DNA of 56,246 nt from an uncultured Gammaproteobacteria bacterium (GTDB taxonomy: Bacteria > Pseudomonadota > Gammaproteobacteria > GCA-002705445 > GCA-002716945), in NCBI GenBank assembly GCA_902628335.1, contig CACOMO010000005.1, positions 1 through 56,246 on the forward strand, in the 5' to 3' direction. Positions within the stretch are counted from its first letter, which is position 1. Every line of letters starts with the position of its first letter. The translations under genes and the position numbers were made by a program. Shown here piece by piece: positions 34,331 through 44,985 of this stretch. Under the pieces are notes generated by a model. It was not told where the DNA came from, ran no database searches, and worked only from the letters and a program-made list of their open reading frames with translations.

Positions 34331-37300
34331 ATGGCAGGAATAAGTTCTAAAGTTAAAAAGCATGTAGGAAGCTTATACGGCTCATCACCTTTATATTTTA
34401 TTCAAAAGAAACTTAAAGATTATAAAAAAGTAGTTATTATACTAGAAAATAATAATCAAGCGTTGAATCTCCGAGAAGAGTTAATATCATTTGTAGGAGA
34501 CAAAAATATTATTGATTTATTTTTGAACTACGAGACACTTCCATATGAAGAGGTCCTTGAAGATAAAGAGATATTATCCGGAAGAGTTCAAACAATCATG
34601 AACAAGGATCAATCTGGTATTGTAATTACAAACATGCAAGCAATCTTAAGAAAATTAAGCTCTAACCTAGGAAAGGATAATTTTTTTAAAAAGATTGATC
34701 ATAATACTAAATATTCAGAAATTATAGATCATCTTAATGAAATGAAATTTGAAAAAACAAATTTAATACAAAATAAAGGTGAATTCACAATTAAAGGACC
34801 CATAATAGATATATACCCAGTCTGCTCTGATGATCCTTATAGATTACAATTTGACGATGAATTTCTAGAGACGATAAAAAAATTTAACCTTGATACACAG
34901 ATTACAATGAATGAACAAAGTTCTATCTATATTTGTGATACATCCGAAGTACTTCTCTCTAATTCCAACATAGAGCATTATAAGAAAAAAGCAGCAAGAC
35001 AGTTTGATAGAGAATATCTCGAGGATATGGAATATCAACGCATAACTAATAATATCCTATGTCCAAATGTACATAATCTAATACCTCTAATATATGACAA
35101 ACACTCTACTTTTTTTAGTTTTTTTGATGATCAAAGCACTTTATATTTATCATCATTAGATATTGATATTGAAAAAAAGAAAATATATGAAAAATATCAA
35201 CAATATTTTATTCTTAATAAAAATTTGAAATATATCTTGGAACCTAATGACATACTCATAAGTCAAAAATTATTAACAGATGTATTTGCTAATAGTGATT
35301 ATATTGAACTATCTAATTTTAAGATTTCTTCAAGTCATAATTACATAAATGAATCTATAAAAAAGCTACCGAGCATATTAATCAATAATAAAAAACATAA
35401 TCCATATTCAGATTTATATAAATTATTGAAAAGTAAAATATATAAAGTGTATATTTTTATAACAAGAGAAAGTTTGAAGAAGGAAATAGAAAAAATTCTC
35501 AAAGATATAGGGCTGAAATATAACCACAGTAAATTTTTTAACAGAAATACTGATAAGTATGATGTGACTATAATTAGTGGGATTCTAGTAGAGGGATTCA
35601 TTGATTACGAAAATAAGATCGCATTCTTGGGTTCTATAGATATTTTTGGTAAACGTGCAATTGAAATTAAAAAAACATACAGGAAGAGGAACCTAAATGA
35701 ATATTATAATGATATATCTGACTTAGAAGTAGGAGCACACATAGTTCATGATGATCACGGGATTGGTATTTATCAGGGTCTTATTAATATGGACATTGAA
35801 GGTATAAAAACAGAATTACTCAAGATAGAGTATGCAAATAAGGACTTATTGTATATCCCTGTTACGTCTATAGATCAAATCAAAAAATATCATAAGTCAA
35901 GTGGTTTGACGATCGCTTTAAATCACTTAGGTACTAGCAAATGGCAGAAAATTAAGAAAAAGGCAAAACAAAAAATTAATGACTTAGCAACAGACATACT
36001 AGAGATAGAAGCTAAAAGAAAATTATCCAAAGGATATAAATACGAGATAGATTCAAAAGAATATGAGAGGTTTATTGAGGAATTTCCATTCACTGAGACT
36101 GAAGATCAATTAAAAACATTAGCTGATGTTCACTCTGATATGTCAAGTGAGTACCCTATGGATAGATTGATATGTGGTGACGTTGGATTTGGTAAAACAG
36201 AAATTATCATGAGAGCATCTTTTATCTCGGCAATAAATAACAAACAAATCCTTTTATTGGCTCCAACAACTTTACTCGTAGAGCAACATTACAAAACCTT
36301 TAAAAAGAGATTTTGCAATACTCCTATAAATATCGGAAAGATGTCGAGATTAGAGAAGAAGAAAAGTAGAGATACAACCATAGATCAAATTTATAATGGA
36401 AAGCTAGATATTTTGATAGGTACTCATGCAGTATTATCCAATGAATTATCTTTCCAAAATCTGGGTCTTCTGATAATAGATGAGGAGCATAAATTTGGCG
36501 TCAGAGCGAAGGAGAAAATTAAAAAATATAGAGGCACAATTGATATCATCACTTTAACTGCAACACCTATTCCCAGAACACTGAATTCAGCATTATCAAA
36601 CATCAGAGATCTAAGTCTAATAGAATCACCGCCAGATAATAGGAAATCAATTGTTACTCAAATCCTTGAATGGGACGATAACATACTCTCTGATGCGATT
36701 GAGAGAGAATTGCAGCGAGGAGGACAGATTTATTTTGTACATAACGATATACAAACTATGTCACATATAAAAGAGAGGCTTACGTTAATTAACAACAATA
36801 TGTCTATAGGTATAGTACATGCTAAATTAGATAATATAAAAATTGAAACTGAAATGAATCGTTTCATAAATAAAGAATACGATCTGATTATTTGTACAAG
36901 TATAATTGAAAGTGGCTTAGATATTACGAATGTCAATACGATTATTATTAATAATTCTGATAAATTTGGATTATCTCAACTTCATCAAATACGAGGCAGA
37001 GTCGGTAGAAGTTCTACCCAAGCATATGCGTATTTACTGATAAGCAATAAATATAAAATTACATCACAATCAAAGCATAGATTAGAAGCACTTGACTCAA
37101 TTGATAGTCTTGGTGGTGGTGTAGAAATAGCGACTAAAGACCTAGAATTACGCGGAGCCGGAGAAATTCTTGGAGAAGAACAAAGTGGCCAAATGTATGA
37201 GATTGGATATGCGATGTTTACAGATTTATTGAAAAAAACTATTGACCTACTTAGAAATGGGAAAGATAAAGAAACATCACAACTTATAATAGATGTTAAT

Positions 37301-37684
37301 AAGCCTTGTTTGATACCTGACTATTACATGGAAGATATATTTCTAAGACTTAAGTATTATCAGAAAATATCATTATGTAATTCTGAAGATGATTTAATCT
37401 CAATAAAAGATGAGATTATTGATATATTTGGACCTATACCTGATCATTTAGATAATCTACTTATCTTAAAGAATCTAAAGAATAACATCAGTGATAAAAA
37501 GGTGACTTATATGAAAATTATTGATACAAATGTTATAGTTGATTATAACTCTCACCGTAAAGATAAAAAGAAAATTTATAAGGATGGTAATGAGTTAAAA
37601 ACAAGAATAAGAATATCATTGGATAACGAAGATTTTGAAAAACAATGCGTTGAAATTCAAGAAAATCTTAATAAACTATTCTGA
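34331..37684 (+). CDS. mfd: transcription-repair coupling factor Mfd
   Basis: Mfd removes stalled RNA polymerase from lesions and recruits UvrA. The 1117 residues are near the usual 1150. An N-terminal UvrB-homology part comes first. The RNA-polymerase-interacting CarD-like domain is near 465-530 (GAHIVHDDHGIGIYQG), and the translocase has Walker A CGDVGFGKTEI near 616-626 and the DEEH box LLIIDEEHKFGVRA. Motif V/VI follow (TSIIESGLDIT, QIRGRVGRSS), then the TRCF C-terminal domain. The start follows the strong terminator, so mfd needs its own promoter. The 3' end overlaps the convergent MscS gene by 9 bases. Confidence 0.97.
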   Translation: MAGISSKVKKHVGSLYGSSPLYFIQKKLKDYKKVVIILENNNQALNLREELISFVGDKNIIDLFLNYETLPYEEVLEDKEILSGRVQTIMNKDQSGIVITNMQAILRKLSSNLGKDNFFKKIDHNTKYSEIIDHLNEMKFEKTNLIQNKGEFTIKGPIIDIYPVCSDDPYRLQFDDEFLETIKKFNLDTQITMNEQSSIYICDTSEVLLSNSNIEHYKKKAARQFDREYLEDMEYQRITNNILCPNVHNLIPLIYDKHSTFFSFFDDQSTLYLSSLDIDIEKKKIYEKYQQYFILNKNLKYILEPNDILISQKLLTDVFANSDYIELSNFKISSSHNYINESIKKLPSILINNKKHNPYSDLYKLLKSKIYKVYIFITRESLKKEIEKILKDIGLKYNHSKFFNRNTDKYDVTIISGILVEGFIDYENKIAFLGSIDIFGKRAIEIKKTYRKRNLNEYYNDISDLEVGAHIVHDDHGIGIYQGLINMDIEGIKTELLKIEYANKDLLYIPVTSIDQIKKYHKSSGLTIALNHLGTSKWQKIKKKAKQKINDLATDILEIEAKRKLSKGYKYEIDSKEYERFIEEFPFTETEDQLKTLADVHSDMSSEYPMDRLICGDVGFGKTEIIMRASFISAINNKQILLLAPTTLLVEQHYKTFKKRFCNTPINIGKMSRLEKKKSRDTTIDQIYNGKLDILIGTHAVLSNELSFQNLGLLIIDEEHKFGVRAKEKIKKYRGTIDIITLTATPIPRTLNSALSNIRDLSLIESPPDNRKSIVTQILEWDDNILSDAIERELQRGGQIYFVHNDIQTMSHIKERLTLINNNMSIGIVHAKLDNIKIETEMNRFINKEYDLIICTSIIESGLDITNVNTIIINNSDKFGLSQLHQIRGRVGRSSTQAYAYLLISNKYKITSQSKHRLEALDSIDSLGGGVEIATKDLELRGAGEILGEEQSGQMYEIGYAMFTDLLKKTIDLLRNGKDKETSQLIIDVNKPCLIPDYYMEDIFLRLKYYQKISLCNSEDDLISIKDEIIDIFGPIPDHLDNLLILKNLKNNISDKKVTYMKIIDTNVIVDYNSHRKDKKKIYKDGNELKTRIRISLDNEDFEKQCVEIQENLNKLF

Positions 37685-38755
37685 TAGCCTCTTATCCCAG
37701 TCAATAGTCGTGGTTGGAAAAGCAATTGCGGAATCATTTAGCGAAATAATATCAGCTATTTTAAAAAGTATTCCTTCTTTTACTTCGAGGAATTGCCGCC
37801 AGTCTTTTGTGTTTGTAAATGCATAAACTATGATGTCACATGAAGATGCCTCGAAGCTTGTGAAATATACAACAGGTGGAATAGATTGATCAATATCACC
37901 ATGTGTTTCAAGGAATGAACGTATCTCAGTAACGATCTTAGGGATATTATCCATATCCTCGTATCTAACTCCAATAACTTCGTTGAATCTTCTATTTGTC
38001 ATACGAGTTGCATTTTCAACTATTATATTCGAGAACGCAGAATTAGGTATGTATAAAACGTTCTTCGAAAATGTTCTCACAACAGTTAATCTCCATCCAA
38101 TGCTCTCAACAATACCCTCAATGTTTCTATCTGGTGATTTAATGAATTCTCCGACCTTAAATGGTCTATCAAAATAAATCATCAATCCACCAAAAAAATT
38201 TGATAGTAGATCTTTAGCTGCTAACCCAACAACTAATCCACCCACTCCACCAAATGCCAGTAGTCCTGATATACTTAGCCCAAACTCTTGCATTAAAATG
38301 AGTATAGTTACAACTATGATTACGATCTTGGTCACTCTGATTGTTATCTCATAAGTCTGTTCTATAACAATAGGATCATCTTGCTTGGATATATTTTTCA
38401 AAAATAATTTACTCTCATAGTACTTATCTAAAAATCTTATCAATGAGAGAGAGAAAAGGATCAAGAATATACTATAAAAAAAATAAGATGGTTCAAATAG
38501 CTCTATATAATTATGATAAGTATTGATCCTATCAAATATTAAAAGAGAGCCTATTATAATAATTAAATAAGAGAATGGTTTGCTCACTGCATCAATAATA
38601 ATATCGTCAAATTCATTCTTAGTATTTTTTGCAACACCTGCAAGAAGCTGAATAAACCAGTTTTTTACGACAAATAATAGTAGACTCAATCCGAGAATCA
38701 GAATTATTTGTAAAGATATTTCATTAGAAGAAATTTGATTAATAAATTTATCCAT
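37676..38755 (-). CDS. MscS family mechanosensitive channel
   Basis: This 359-residue channel protein opens under membrane tension to release osmolytes. It has about five membrane segments (about 15-35, 58-75, 85-105, 135-155, 160-188), resembling YnaI-size members and not the three-segment E. coli MscS. The pore-lining segment is glycine- and alanine-rich (LLAFGGVGGLVVGLAAKD), followed by LLSNFFGG and a beta domain with FIKSPDRNIEGIVESIGWR. The cytoplasmic cage domain ends near residue 340. It overlaps the nagZ end by 8 bases upstream and mfd downstream. Confidence 0.9.
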   Translation of the reverse strand: MDKFINQISSNEISLQIILILGLSLLLFVVKNWFIQLLAGVAKNTKNEFDDIIIDAVSKPFSYLIIIIGSLLIFDRINTYHNYIELFEPSYFFYSIFLILFSLSLIRFLDKYYESKLFLKNISKQDDPIVIEQTYEITIRVTKIVIIVVTILILMQEFGLSISGLLAFGGVGGLVVGLAAKDLLSNFFGGLMIYFDRPFKVGEFIKSPDRNIEGIVESIGWRLTVVRTFSKNVLYIPNSAFSNIIVENATRMTNRRFNEVIGVRYEDMDNIPKIVTEIRSFLETHGDIDQSIPPVVYFTSFEASSCDIIVYAFTNTKDWRQFLEVKEGILFKIADIISLNDSAIAFPTTTIDWDKRLSE

Positions 38756-39809
38756 ATTTATAACTCTTAATTAATTTTAGATTTTCTTTATATAATTCTG
38801 TTTCATTTATATCTTTAGAGATAAACTCTAATTTGTTAATCTTATCATGATTTTCCCTCCTATAATCTAATAAATTATCAGATATATAATTTTCTAAGAA
38901 GTAGTGAGATGAAGATTTATACTCATTAAGATTTTGAACTAATTTTGAGGTACATATTACATACTGACATCCAGCTTTCAATGCCAGAAGAACACGATCT
39001 TCGCATTTAACAAATTTATTATTAATGTATTTAGCAGAATACATCTCTAAGTCGTCACTTATAAAAACAGGTTTTGATTTGAAAATATCTTGCGGAATAT
39101 CATTGAGTAGTTTTTTTGAATAACTACAAATTACGCCATCAATATCTTGATAGAGAACATGATTCGTCATTATAGGTAAAGCATATCTATTCAGTATTTC
39201 TATAAAAGGTATTAGATCCTCGTTCAGCAATGTTTTATACTTAATTTCAGTTGTGCACATTTGAGTGTGTGAGTCAGTCTCGACGCTACCATGACCTGGA
39301 TAATGTTTGATCACAGGTAAAACGCCTGCTTTAATAATTCCTTTAACATATGAAATAGATAGTGTTGTAACTGAATCAACATCTGATCCAAATGTTCTGT
39401 CTCTAAGTAATTTTGACGATGGATGAGAAATATCAACTACTGGCGAGTAATTTATATTAACACCTATCTCTCTTAGCTCATAGCCTGCTACAAATCCACA
39501 ACACGTTGCCAGTCTCTCTCTTTCAGTGGGATTACTTATCCTAGATATAAAATCAAAGCTCGGCAGATGTGTAAAGTTTTTCTTAAATCTTTGAACCCTT
39601 CCGCCTTCATGGTCTATAGAGACGATTAGATAATCCTTAATATTTTTAATGCTTTTAATAAGTTCTGTAACTTGTTGATGGTTTTTGTAGTTATCCTCAA
39701 AAAGTATTACACCGCCAACAAGCGGATGATTAATTAAATCAATTTCGTCAGCGGTTAGTTCATAACCATCTATATTTATAATTAATGGACCTATTAAATT
39801 CAGCATCAT
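38748..39809 (-). CDS. nagZ: beta-N-acetylhexosaminidase NagZ
   Basis: NagZ is the cytoplasmic GH3 enzyme of murein recycling that removes GlcNAc from anhydro-muropeptides. The 353 residues show HPLVGGVILFEDN near 28-40, DHEGGRVQRF near 66-75, the catalytic dyad loop KHYPGHGSVETDSH near 170-183 and the nucleophile in VFISDDLEMYSA near 244-255. Start is one of two adjacent ATG codons. It sits flush with the ispF stop. Pseudomonas also has nagZ near mfd. Confidence 0.93.
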   Translation of the reverse strand: MMLNLIGPLIINIDGYELTADEIDLINHPLVGGVILFEDNYKNHQQVTELIKSIKNIKDYLIVSIDHEGGRVQRFKKNFTHLPSFDFISRISNPTERERLATCCGFVAGYELREIGVNINYSPVVDISHPSSKLLRDRTFGSDVDSVTTLSISYVKGIIKAGVLPVIKHYPGHGSVETDSHTQMCTTEIKYKTLLNEDLIPFIEILNRYALPIMTNHVLYQDIDGVICSYSKKLLNDIPQDIFKSKPVFISDDLEMYSAKYINNKFVKCEDRVLLALKAGCQYVICTSKLVQNLNEYKSSSHYFLENYISDNLLDYRRENHDKINKLEFISKDINETELYKENLKLIKSYKYG

Positions 39810-40277
39810 CTACTTAATAGAAATCAGAGCATGACATGATATTCCCTTGCCTTCGCCAACAAATCCCATATTTTCATTTGTAGATGCCTTGATATTTATA
39901 TTTTTATTACTACATTTAGTGAGCTTTGAGATATTTTCTTTCATCTCATCCTTATATTTAGATATTTTTGGAGATTGCAGTAGTATCACAACATCAATAT
40001 TATTAATATTAAAACCACTAGAGAAAACTAATTCAACAGCATGATTAATTATTTTAGAACTATCTAAATCTTTATTTAAAGGGTCTGAGTCGGGAAAATG
40101 ATCTCCTATGTCTCCCATAGATAAACAACCATATATTCCATCTGCAATTGCATGATAAACTATATCGCCATCAGAATGTGCTAAAATAGATTTTCCGCAA
40201 GATATTCTGACACCTGCAAGAATCAAGTGATCACCATCAATAAGTTTGTGAGTGTCAATACCTATACCGATTTTCAT
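39810..40277 (-). CDS. ispF: 2-C-methyl-D-erythritol 2,4-cyclodiphosphate synthase
   Basis: IspF cyclises CDP-ME 2-phosphate in the MEP isoprenoid pathway. The 155 residues start GIGIDTHKL, with the zinc ligands Asp and His, and continue LAHSDGDIVYHAIADGIYG with the third ligand and DIGDHFPDSDP. The late STNENMGFVGEGKGISCHA closes the trimer site. Length is normal. An ATGA overlap joins it to ispD, the usual pairing. Confidence 0.97.
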   Translation of the reverse strand: MKIGIGIDTHKLIDGDHLILAGVRISCGKSILAHSDGDIVYHAIADGIYGCLSMGDIGDHFPDSDPLNKDLDSSKIINHAVELVFSSGFNINNIDVVILLQSPKISKYKDEMKENISKLTKCSNKNINIKASTNENMGFVGEGKGISCHALISIK

Positions 40278-40957
40278 AATACTTTTATGACCTTCTTTAT
40301 TTTTTCTAGGTCCTCTATATATGTTAATTTTACATTAAAAGGAGATGATTTCAGAATCTTGACTTTATGTGAGTTTAAATGCATGGCCTCAAGGTCATCA
40401 TCAACATTAATATTTTTTTTCAAAATATTTTTATACGACTCAATCAATTTATCGAAATTAAACAATTGAGGGGTAAAGGATATAAAATAATTATCTTTTT
40501 TAATATTTTTTTTAATTACGTTGTTTTTTCCAACTTCCTTTAGTGCATTAGTTAATGGGTAGCCAAAACCAATACCAGTTTTAATCTTGGATGAGTAAGA
40601 TACTAAATTCTTTAAATCATTTTTATCTATGATTGGTCTAACAACATCATGTATTATAACATTTTTCGGTGGTTCTTTATTCAAAAGGTAATTCAAACCA
40701 GAAAAGACTGATTTCGCTCTACTGGAGCCACCTTTTATAGATATGAATTTATCTTTATATTTTGATCTATTTTTCAGAGATATATCATCAGTTATTAAAT
40801 AAATATCTCTAATTTGTTTTAATGCAAGAAATTTAGAAACAGCTATATCAATTATTGATACACCATTTATTTTTATTTTTTGTTTATTTGTTCTAGAGAT
40901 ATATCTAGAACTTTTGCCGTTTGCTAATATTAGTACGTCAGTTGTTAACACTATCAT
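40274..40957 (-). CDS. ispD: 2-C-methyl-D-erythritol 4-phosphate cytidylyltransferase (divergent)
   Basis: IspD makes CDP-ME from MEP. The 227 residues have the expected nucleotidyltransferase layout, but the N-terminal motif is weak: LILANGKSSRY near 9-19 stands for the usual PAAGxGxRM, and NKQK for PKQ. Further support comes from IHDVVRPIIDKNDL near 100-113 (usual HDAARP) and a C-terminal VDDDLEAMHLNSHKV (usual TDDAALVE). Position between ftsB and ispF makes the call firm. The gene overlaps the ftsB 3' end by 20 bases. Confidence 0.88.
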   Translation of the reverse strand: MIVLTTDVLILANGKSSRYISRTNKQKIKINGVSIIDIAVSKFLALKQIRDIYLITDDISLKNRSKYKDKFISIKGGSSRAKSVFSGLNYLLNKEPPKNVIIHDVVRPIIDKNDLKNLVSYSSKIKTGIGFGYPLTNALKEVGKNNVIKKNIKKDNYFISFTPQLFNFDKLIESYKNILKKNINVDDDLEAMHLNSHKVKILKSSPFNVKLTYIEDLEKIKKVIKVL

Positions 40958-41225
40958 TCTTGATTATCTGTACAAAGATCTCATCTTTCTTGATGTATCC
41001 AAAAATCTCTCTAGCGTATATTTCTAGAGCTTTATTACTATTATTTAATTTCGATATTTCAGTTTTTAACATGCTACTATCATTTTTGATTTTATTAATT
41101 TGTTTCTCCTTTGCACCAAGCTGATGCTTGTATTCTAGATAAGAAAAGATGCTATTATTAGATAGAAGGAGTGAGTACTGCAGAAGAGATAATAGTACAA
41201 ATGATGTTAAATAGAAAAACTTCAT
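40938..41225 (-). CDS. ftsB: cell division protein FtsB
   Basis: FtsB is a small bitopic divisome protein that forms the FtsQLB complex. The 95 residues have one membrane segment (about 5-22), then a coiled coil (about 25-70, [19 protein letters not shown]) and the family ending [19 protein letters not shown] near 65-83, close to the E. coli AR.EL.M.K.GE.F pattern. The ATG overlaps the eno stop (ATGA), and AGGTGG lies upstream inside eno. The order eno-ftsB-ispD is conserved. Confidence 0.93.
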   Translation of the reverse strand: MKFFYLTSFVLLSLLQYSLLLSNNSIFSYLEYKHQLGAKEKQINKIKNDSSMLKTEISKLNNSNKALEIYAREIFGYIKKDEIFVQIIKNDSVNN

Positions 41226-42493
41226 GTTTCCCACCTATTAAAAACGTTTGCTGTATTATACATATTTTTTCCAACTTTTTCTTCTATTCTCAAGAGACGA
41301 TTATACTTTGCAACTCGGTCTGATCTTGATAATGAACCAGTCTTAATTTGATTCGATCCTGTCCCTACGCTTAAATCTGCGATAGTCGTATCTTCTGTTT
41401 CGCCAGATCTATGAGATATAATAAATGAATAATCTGATTGTTTAGCAATATTGATAGTTTTTATTGTTTCAGTGACTGTTCCGATTTGATTAAGTTTTAT
41501 AAGAATAGAGTTTGCTATACCTGCATCAATTCCATTTTTTAGTATCTCAGGATTAGTGACAAAAACATCATCTCCAACTAGTTGAATTTTATTTCCTAAA
41601 TTATCAGTAAGTTGTTTCCATCCATCCCAGTCATCTTCAGCCATGCCATCCTCGATACTGATTATTGGATAGTTTTCACATAGATTACTTAAATATTTAC
41701 AAAAATCAGAACTACTATAAACTCCATCATTCAATGTGTATTTATTATTTTTAAAAAACTCAGAACTTGCAACATCTAATCCAAGATAAATATCCTTTCC
41801 TGGTGTATAACCTGCAATTTCAATCGATTTAGATATAATATCTAAGGCTTGCTGATTTGATGAAATATTGGGAGCAAACCCACCCTCATCTCCAACAGCA
41901 GTACTCAGAGATTGTTTTGAGAGTTGATTTTTTAGCGAGTGAAAGACCTCACACCCTGCTTGTAGGCTGGACGAAAAAGATGGAAAATTTACAGGAATTA
42001 TCATAAATTCTTGAAAATCTAATTTATTGTTTGCGTGCGCTCCGCCATTAAGAATATTCATGAGCGGGACCGGTAAGGAGCAACTGTCCCCAAATAATTG
42101 AAAAAGCTCAACTCCTTCTAGTATACTTCTCGCCTTACAAAAAGCTATTGAAGTTGCAAGAATTGCATTCGCACCTAAGTTTTTTTTGTTTTTTGTCCCA
42201 TCTAGTTCTATAAGAGTATCATCAAATTCTTCTTGGTTTGTGAAACTTCTCCCAGTAATATTTTTCTTTATGGTTGTATTAATATTATTCACGGCTGTAT
42301 AAACCGATTTACCATTAAATTTATTTTCATCGTTATCTCTTAACTCAATAGCCTCTAATTTTCCAGTTGATGCACCAGATGGTGATATACCTGTCCCTAC
42401 CTGTCCAGACTTGAGCATTACTTCGCACTCAACTGTTGGATTTCCTCTGGAGTCTAGAATCTGACGCGCATGAATCATTTTTATATCTATCAT
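41222..42493 (-). CDS. eno: enolase
   Basis: Enolase converts 2-phosphoglycerate to phosphoenolpyruvate and is also a degradosome partner in some bacteria. The 423 residues carry [17 protein letters not shown] at 9-25, [16 protein letters not shown] near 152-167, the Mg ligands in [24 protein letters not shown] with the catalytic lysine, and [15 protein letters not shown]. All catalytic motifs are intact. It is followed without a gap by ftsB and preceded 3 bases earlier by kdsA. Confidence 0.98.
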   Translation of the reverse strand: MIDIKMIHARQILDSRGNPTVECEVMLKSGQVGTGISPSGASTGKLEAIELRDNDENKFNGKSVYTAVNNINTTIKKNITGRSFTNQEEFDDTLIELDGTKNKKNLGANAILATSIAFCKARSILEGVELFQLFGDSCSLPVPLMNILNGGAHANNKLDFQEFMIIPVNFPSFSSSLQAGCEVFHSLKNQLSKQSLSTAVGDEGGFAPNISSNQQALDIISKSIEIAGYTPGKDIYLGLDVASSEFFKNNKYTLNDGVYSSSDFCKYLSNLCENYPIISIEDGMAEDDWDGWKQLTDNLGNKIQLVGDDVFVTNPEILKNGIDAGIANSILIKLNQIGTVTETIKTINIAKQSDYSFIISHRSGETEDTTIADLSVGTGSNQIKTGSLSRSDRVAKYNRLLRIEEKVGKNMYNTANVFNRWET

Positions 42494-42496
42494 TTA

Positions 42497-43294
42497 TTAT
42501 CTCTTTGCAATTTCGTTTATGCTCACTAGCGAGCTCAATAAGTCTTCCATCTTGCTAAGATCAAGAGAATTTTTACCATCACTATGTGCATTAGTTGGAT
42601 CTGGATGTGTTTCTATAAATATAGCATCTATCCCAACTGCTGTAGCGGCTTTTGCTAGAGCCGGTATAAATTCACTCTCACCACCTGACCCAGATATATC
42701 GCCACCTGGTTGTTGTACAGAATGGGATGCATCGTAGACAACTGGACAACCTGTTTCTCTCAAGATGACAAGGGACCTCATATCTGATATTAGATTATTA
42801 TAGCCAAAGCTTACTCCTCTCTCACATACATAAATCTGATCATTTCCTGTTGATTTCGCTTTTTCAACAACACTTTTCATTTCTTTTGGAGATAAAAATT
42901 GTCCTTTTTTAATATTAACTGGTTTTTGTGTTGATGATACTCTTAAAATAAAATTTGTTTGTCTACATAAGAAAGCTGGGGTCTGTAAAATATCAACACA
43001 ATTTGCGACTTCGTCTACCGGTGTATCTTCGTGAACATCTGTTAGAACAGGGATAGCAAATTCTGATCTTATTTTCTCTAAAATTCTTAAGCCCTCCTCC
43101 ATGCCTATGCCTCTTTTAGAGGACAATGAGGTTCTATTTGCTTTATCGAAAGATCCCTTAAACACATAAGAAATAGGGAGATTTTCAGTAATCCTAACTA
43201 ACGTTTCAGCCACTGACATGCAAAGTTGTTCTGATTCTATAGCGCAAGGTCCAGATATAAGTGTTAAGTTTTTCTCTTTACCAATATTGAGCAT
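42497..43294 (-). CDS. kdsA: 3-deoxy-8-phosphooctulonate synthase
   Basis: KdsA condenses arabinose 5-phosphate and phosphoenolpyruvate to Kdo 8-phosphate. The 265 residues begin ISGPCAIES after a short leader and include KGSFDKANRTS, PVLTDVHE, QTPAFLCRQTN, CERGVSFGYN, DASHSVQQPGG and an ending region FIETHPDPTNAHSDG. The absence of a metal-site cysteine is not checked by alignment. The phosphoenolpyruvate-producing enolase is encoded next to it. The ATG touches the pyrG stop. Confidence 0.97.
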   Translation of the reverse strand: MLNIGKEKNLTLISGPCAIESEQLCMSVAETLVRITENLPISYVFKGSFDKANRTSLSSKRGIGMEEGLRILEKIRSEFAIPVLTDVHEDTPVDEVANCVDILQTPAFLCRQTNFILRVSSTQKPVNIKKGQFLSPKEMKSVVEKAKSTGNDQIYVCERGVSFGYNNLISDMRSLVILRETGCPVVYDASHSVQQPGGDISGSGGESEFIPALAKAATAVGIDAIFIETHPDPTNAHSDGKNSLDLSKMEDLLSSLVSINEIAKR

Positions 43295-44914
43295 TTATAT
43301 TTTTCCTCTGAAACTTGCCTTAATGAAGCCGTTAAAAAGTGGATGTCCTCTTAATGGAGAGGATGTGAATTCTGGATGGAATTGACAACCAAGGTACCAC
43401 GGATGGTTCTTAATTTCTATAATTTCCATTAAACCCTCTCTAGCTGATTCCCCACTGAAAACTAAATCACTATCTTTAAAGAATTTCACGAAATTACTGT
43501 TCACCTCATATCTATGTCTGTGCCTCTCATCAATCGAAGCTTTTCTATACATTTTGTATGCGAGCGTATTCTTGCGAATGTTACATTTTTGAGCACCTAA
43601 TCGCATAGTGCCCCCAAAATTAGACTTGTCTACGATAATCTTTTTCCCTTTTGAGTCACGCCATTCATTTACTAAAGCAACGACAGGATTGTTAGTCTTC
43701 ATATCAAATTCAGTACTGTTGGCTTTTTTCAAATTTATAACATTTCTTGCATATTCAATTACAGAAATTTGCATGCCTAAGCAGATACCAAAGTAAGGTA
43801 CATTATTCTCTCTGGCATATTTTGCAGCTAAAATCTTTCCTTCGATACCTCGATTACCAAAACCACCTGGCACAAGTATGCCATCCATAGTTTCTAAAGA
43901 TTTAATTGTAGATTTTTTTATACTATCAGAGTCTATATAATCAATCTCTACCTTAAGCATGTTTATGATTCCAGCGTGGTATAAGGCTTCGTTTAAAGAT
44001 TTATAGGAATCCTCTAAATCAACATATTTGCCAATCATTGCAATTTTCACATTTTTACGACATTTTTTGACTTTTTGTTTGTATTCAGTCCATGGCTTGA
44101 TATTAGATTTATTTTTTCTAAGATTCATTTTCTTGATAATAAAATCATCCATCTTTTGATTTTTAAGCATTATTGGGATGTCATAAATGGAGGAGGCATC
44201 TTCAGCAGAAAAAACTGCATCTTTAGACACATTCGTGAATAAGGCTATTTTCTGTTTTATTGGTTCATCAATAAGATCACTCGATCTACATAGAAGTATA
44301 TCTGGCTGAATTCCAATTGACCTTAACTCTTTAACTGAATGTTGGGTTGGTTTTGTTTTTATTTCTTTTGTAACAGCTATATATGGAAGTAATGTCAGGT
44401 GTATGAATAATGAATTTTTTGGACCTAATTCTAATCCAAACTGTCTTATTGATTCAAGAAAAGGTAGTGACTCAATATCACCTACCGTTCCTCCTACTTC
44501 AACAAATGCGATATCAGATTTTTTTGCTCCTATTATTATAAGTTTTTTAATTTCATCGGTGATATGCGGTACTACTTGCACTGTGCTACCTAAGTAATCA
44601 CCTTTCCTCTCTTTGTTAATAACATTTGAATAAACTCGGCCTGCAGTCACGTTACTATCCTGTGACATCTCGATATCCACAAAACGCTCGTAATGACCTA
44701 AGTCAAGATCAGTCTCTGCTCCATCCCTTGTGACAAATACTTCTCCATGTTGGATAGGGCTCATTGTACCAGGATCTAAATTAATGTAAGGATCTAGTTT
44801 TTGGAGGGAAACATTAAATCCTCTGAGCTTGAATAAGGATGCAAGGGAGGCAGATGCAATACCCTTTCCTAGGGATGATACTACACCACCAGTAATGAAA
44901 ACATATCTTGTCAT
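43295..44914 (-). CDS. pyrG: CTP synthase
   Basis: PyrG aminates UTP to CTP using glutamine and ATP. The 539 residues comprise an N-terminal synthase domain ([20 protein letters not shown] at 5-24, in part; [17 protein letters not shown]) and a C-terminal class I glutaminase domain with the nucleophile in YFGICLGMQ near 382-390 and the His-Glu pair in [12 protein letters not shown] also feeds KdsB and IspD in the same region. A 69-base gap separates it from tilS; no gene is visible in that gap. Confidence 0.98.
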   Translation of the reverse strand: MTRYVFITGGVVSSLGKGIASASLASLFKLRGFNVSLQKLDPYINLDPGTMSPIQHGEVFVTRDGAETDLDLGHYERFVDIEMSQDSNVTAGRVYSNVINKERKGDYLGSTVQVVPHITDEIKKLIIIGAKKSDIAFVEVGGTVGDIESLPFLESIRQFGLELGPKNSLFIHLTLLPYIAVTKEIKTKPTQHSVKELRSIGIQPDILLCRSSDLIDEPIKQKIALFTNVSKDAVFSAEDASSIYDIPIMLKNQKMDDFIIKKMNLRKNKSNIKPWTEYKQKVKKCRKNVKIAMIGKYVDLEDSYKSLNEALYHAGIINMLKVEIDYIDSDSIKKSTIKSLETMDGILVPGGFGNRGIEGKILAAKYARENNVPYFGICLGMQISVIEYARNVINLKKANSTEFDMKTNNPVVALVNEWRDSKGKKIIVDKSNFGGTMRLGAQKCNIRKNTLAYKMYRKASIDERHRHRYEVNSNFVKFFKDSDLVFSGESAREGLMEIIEIKNHPWYLGCQFHPEFTSSPLRGHPLFNGFIKASFRGKI

Positions 44915-44970
44915 ACCTACAAGATGAGTATAGACGATATCTTAGTAGAAATATATATATTGTTTAAATA

Positions 44971-44985
44971 AAGATGAAACATCTT
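44971..44985 (-). terminator. weak hairpin at the end of tilS
   Basis: AAGATG and CATCTT pair around a three-base loop, overlapping the tilS stop codon, and the minus-strand copy is followed by TATTT. The stem is short and the T-run poor, so termination would be partial at best. The remainder of the gap to pyrG is AT-rich and contains TATACT near 44927-44932, a possible pyrG -10. Confidence 0.25.
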
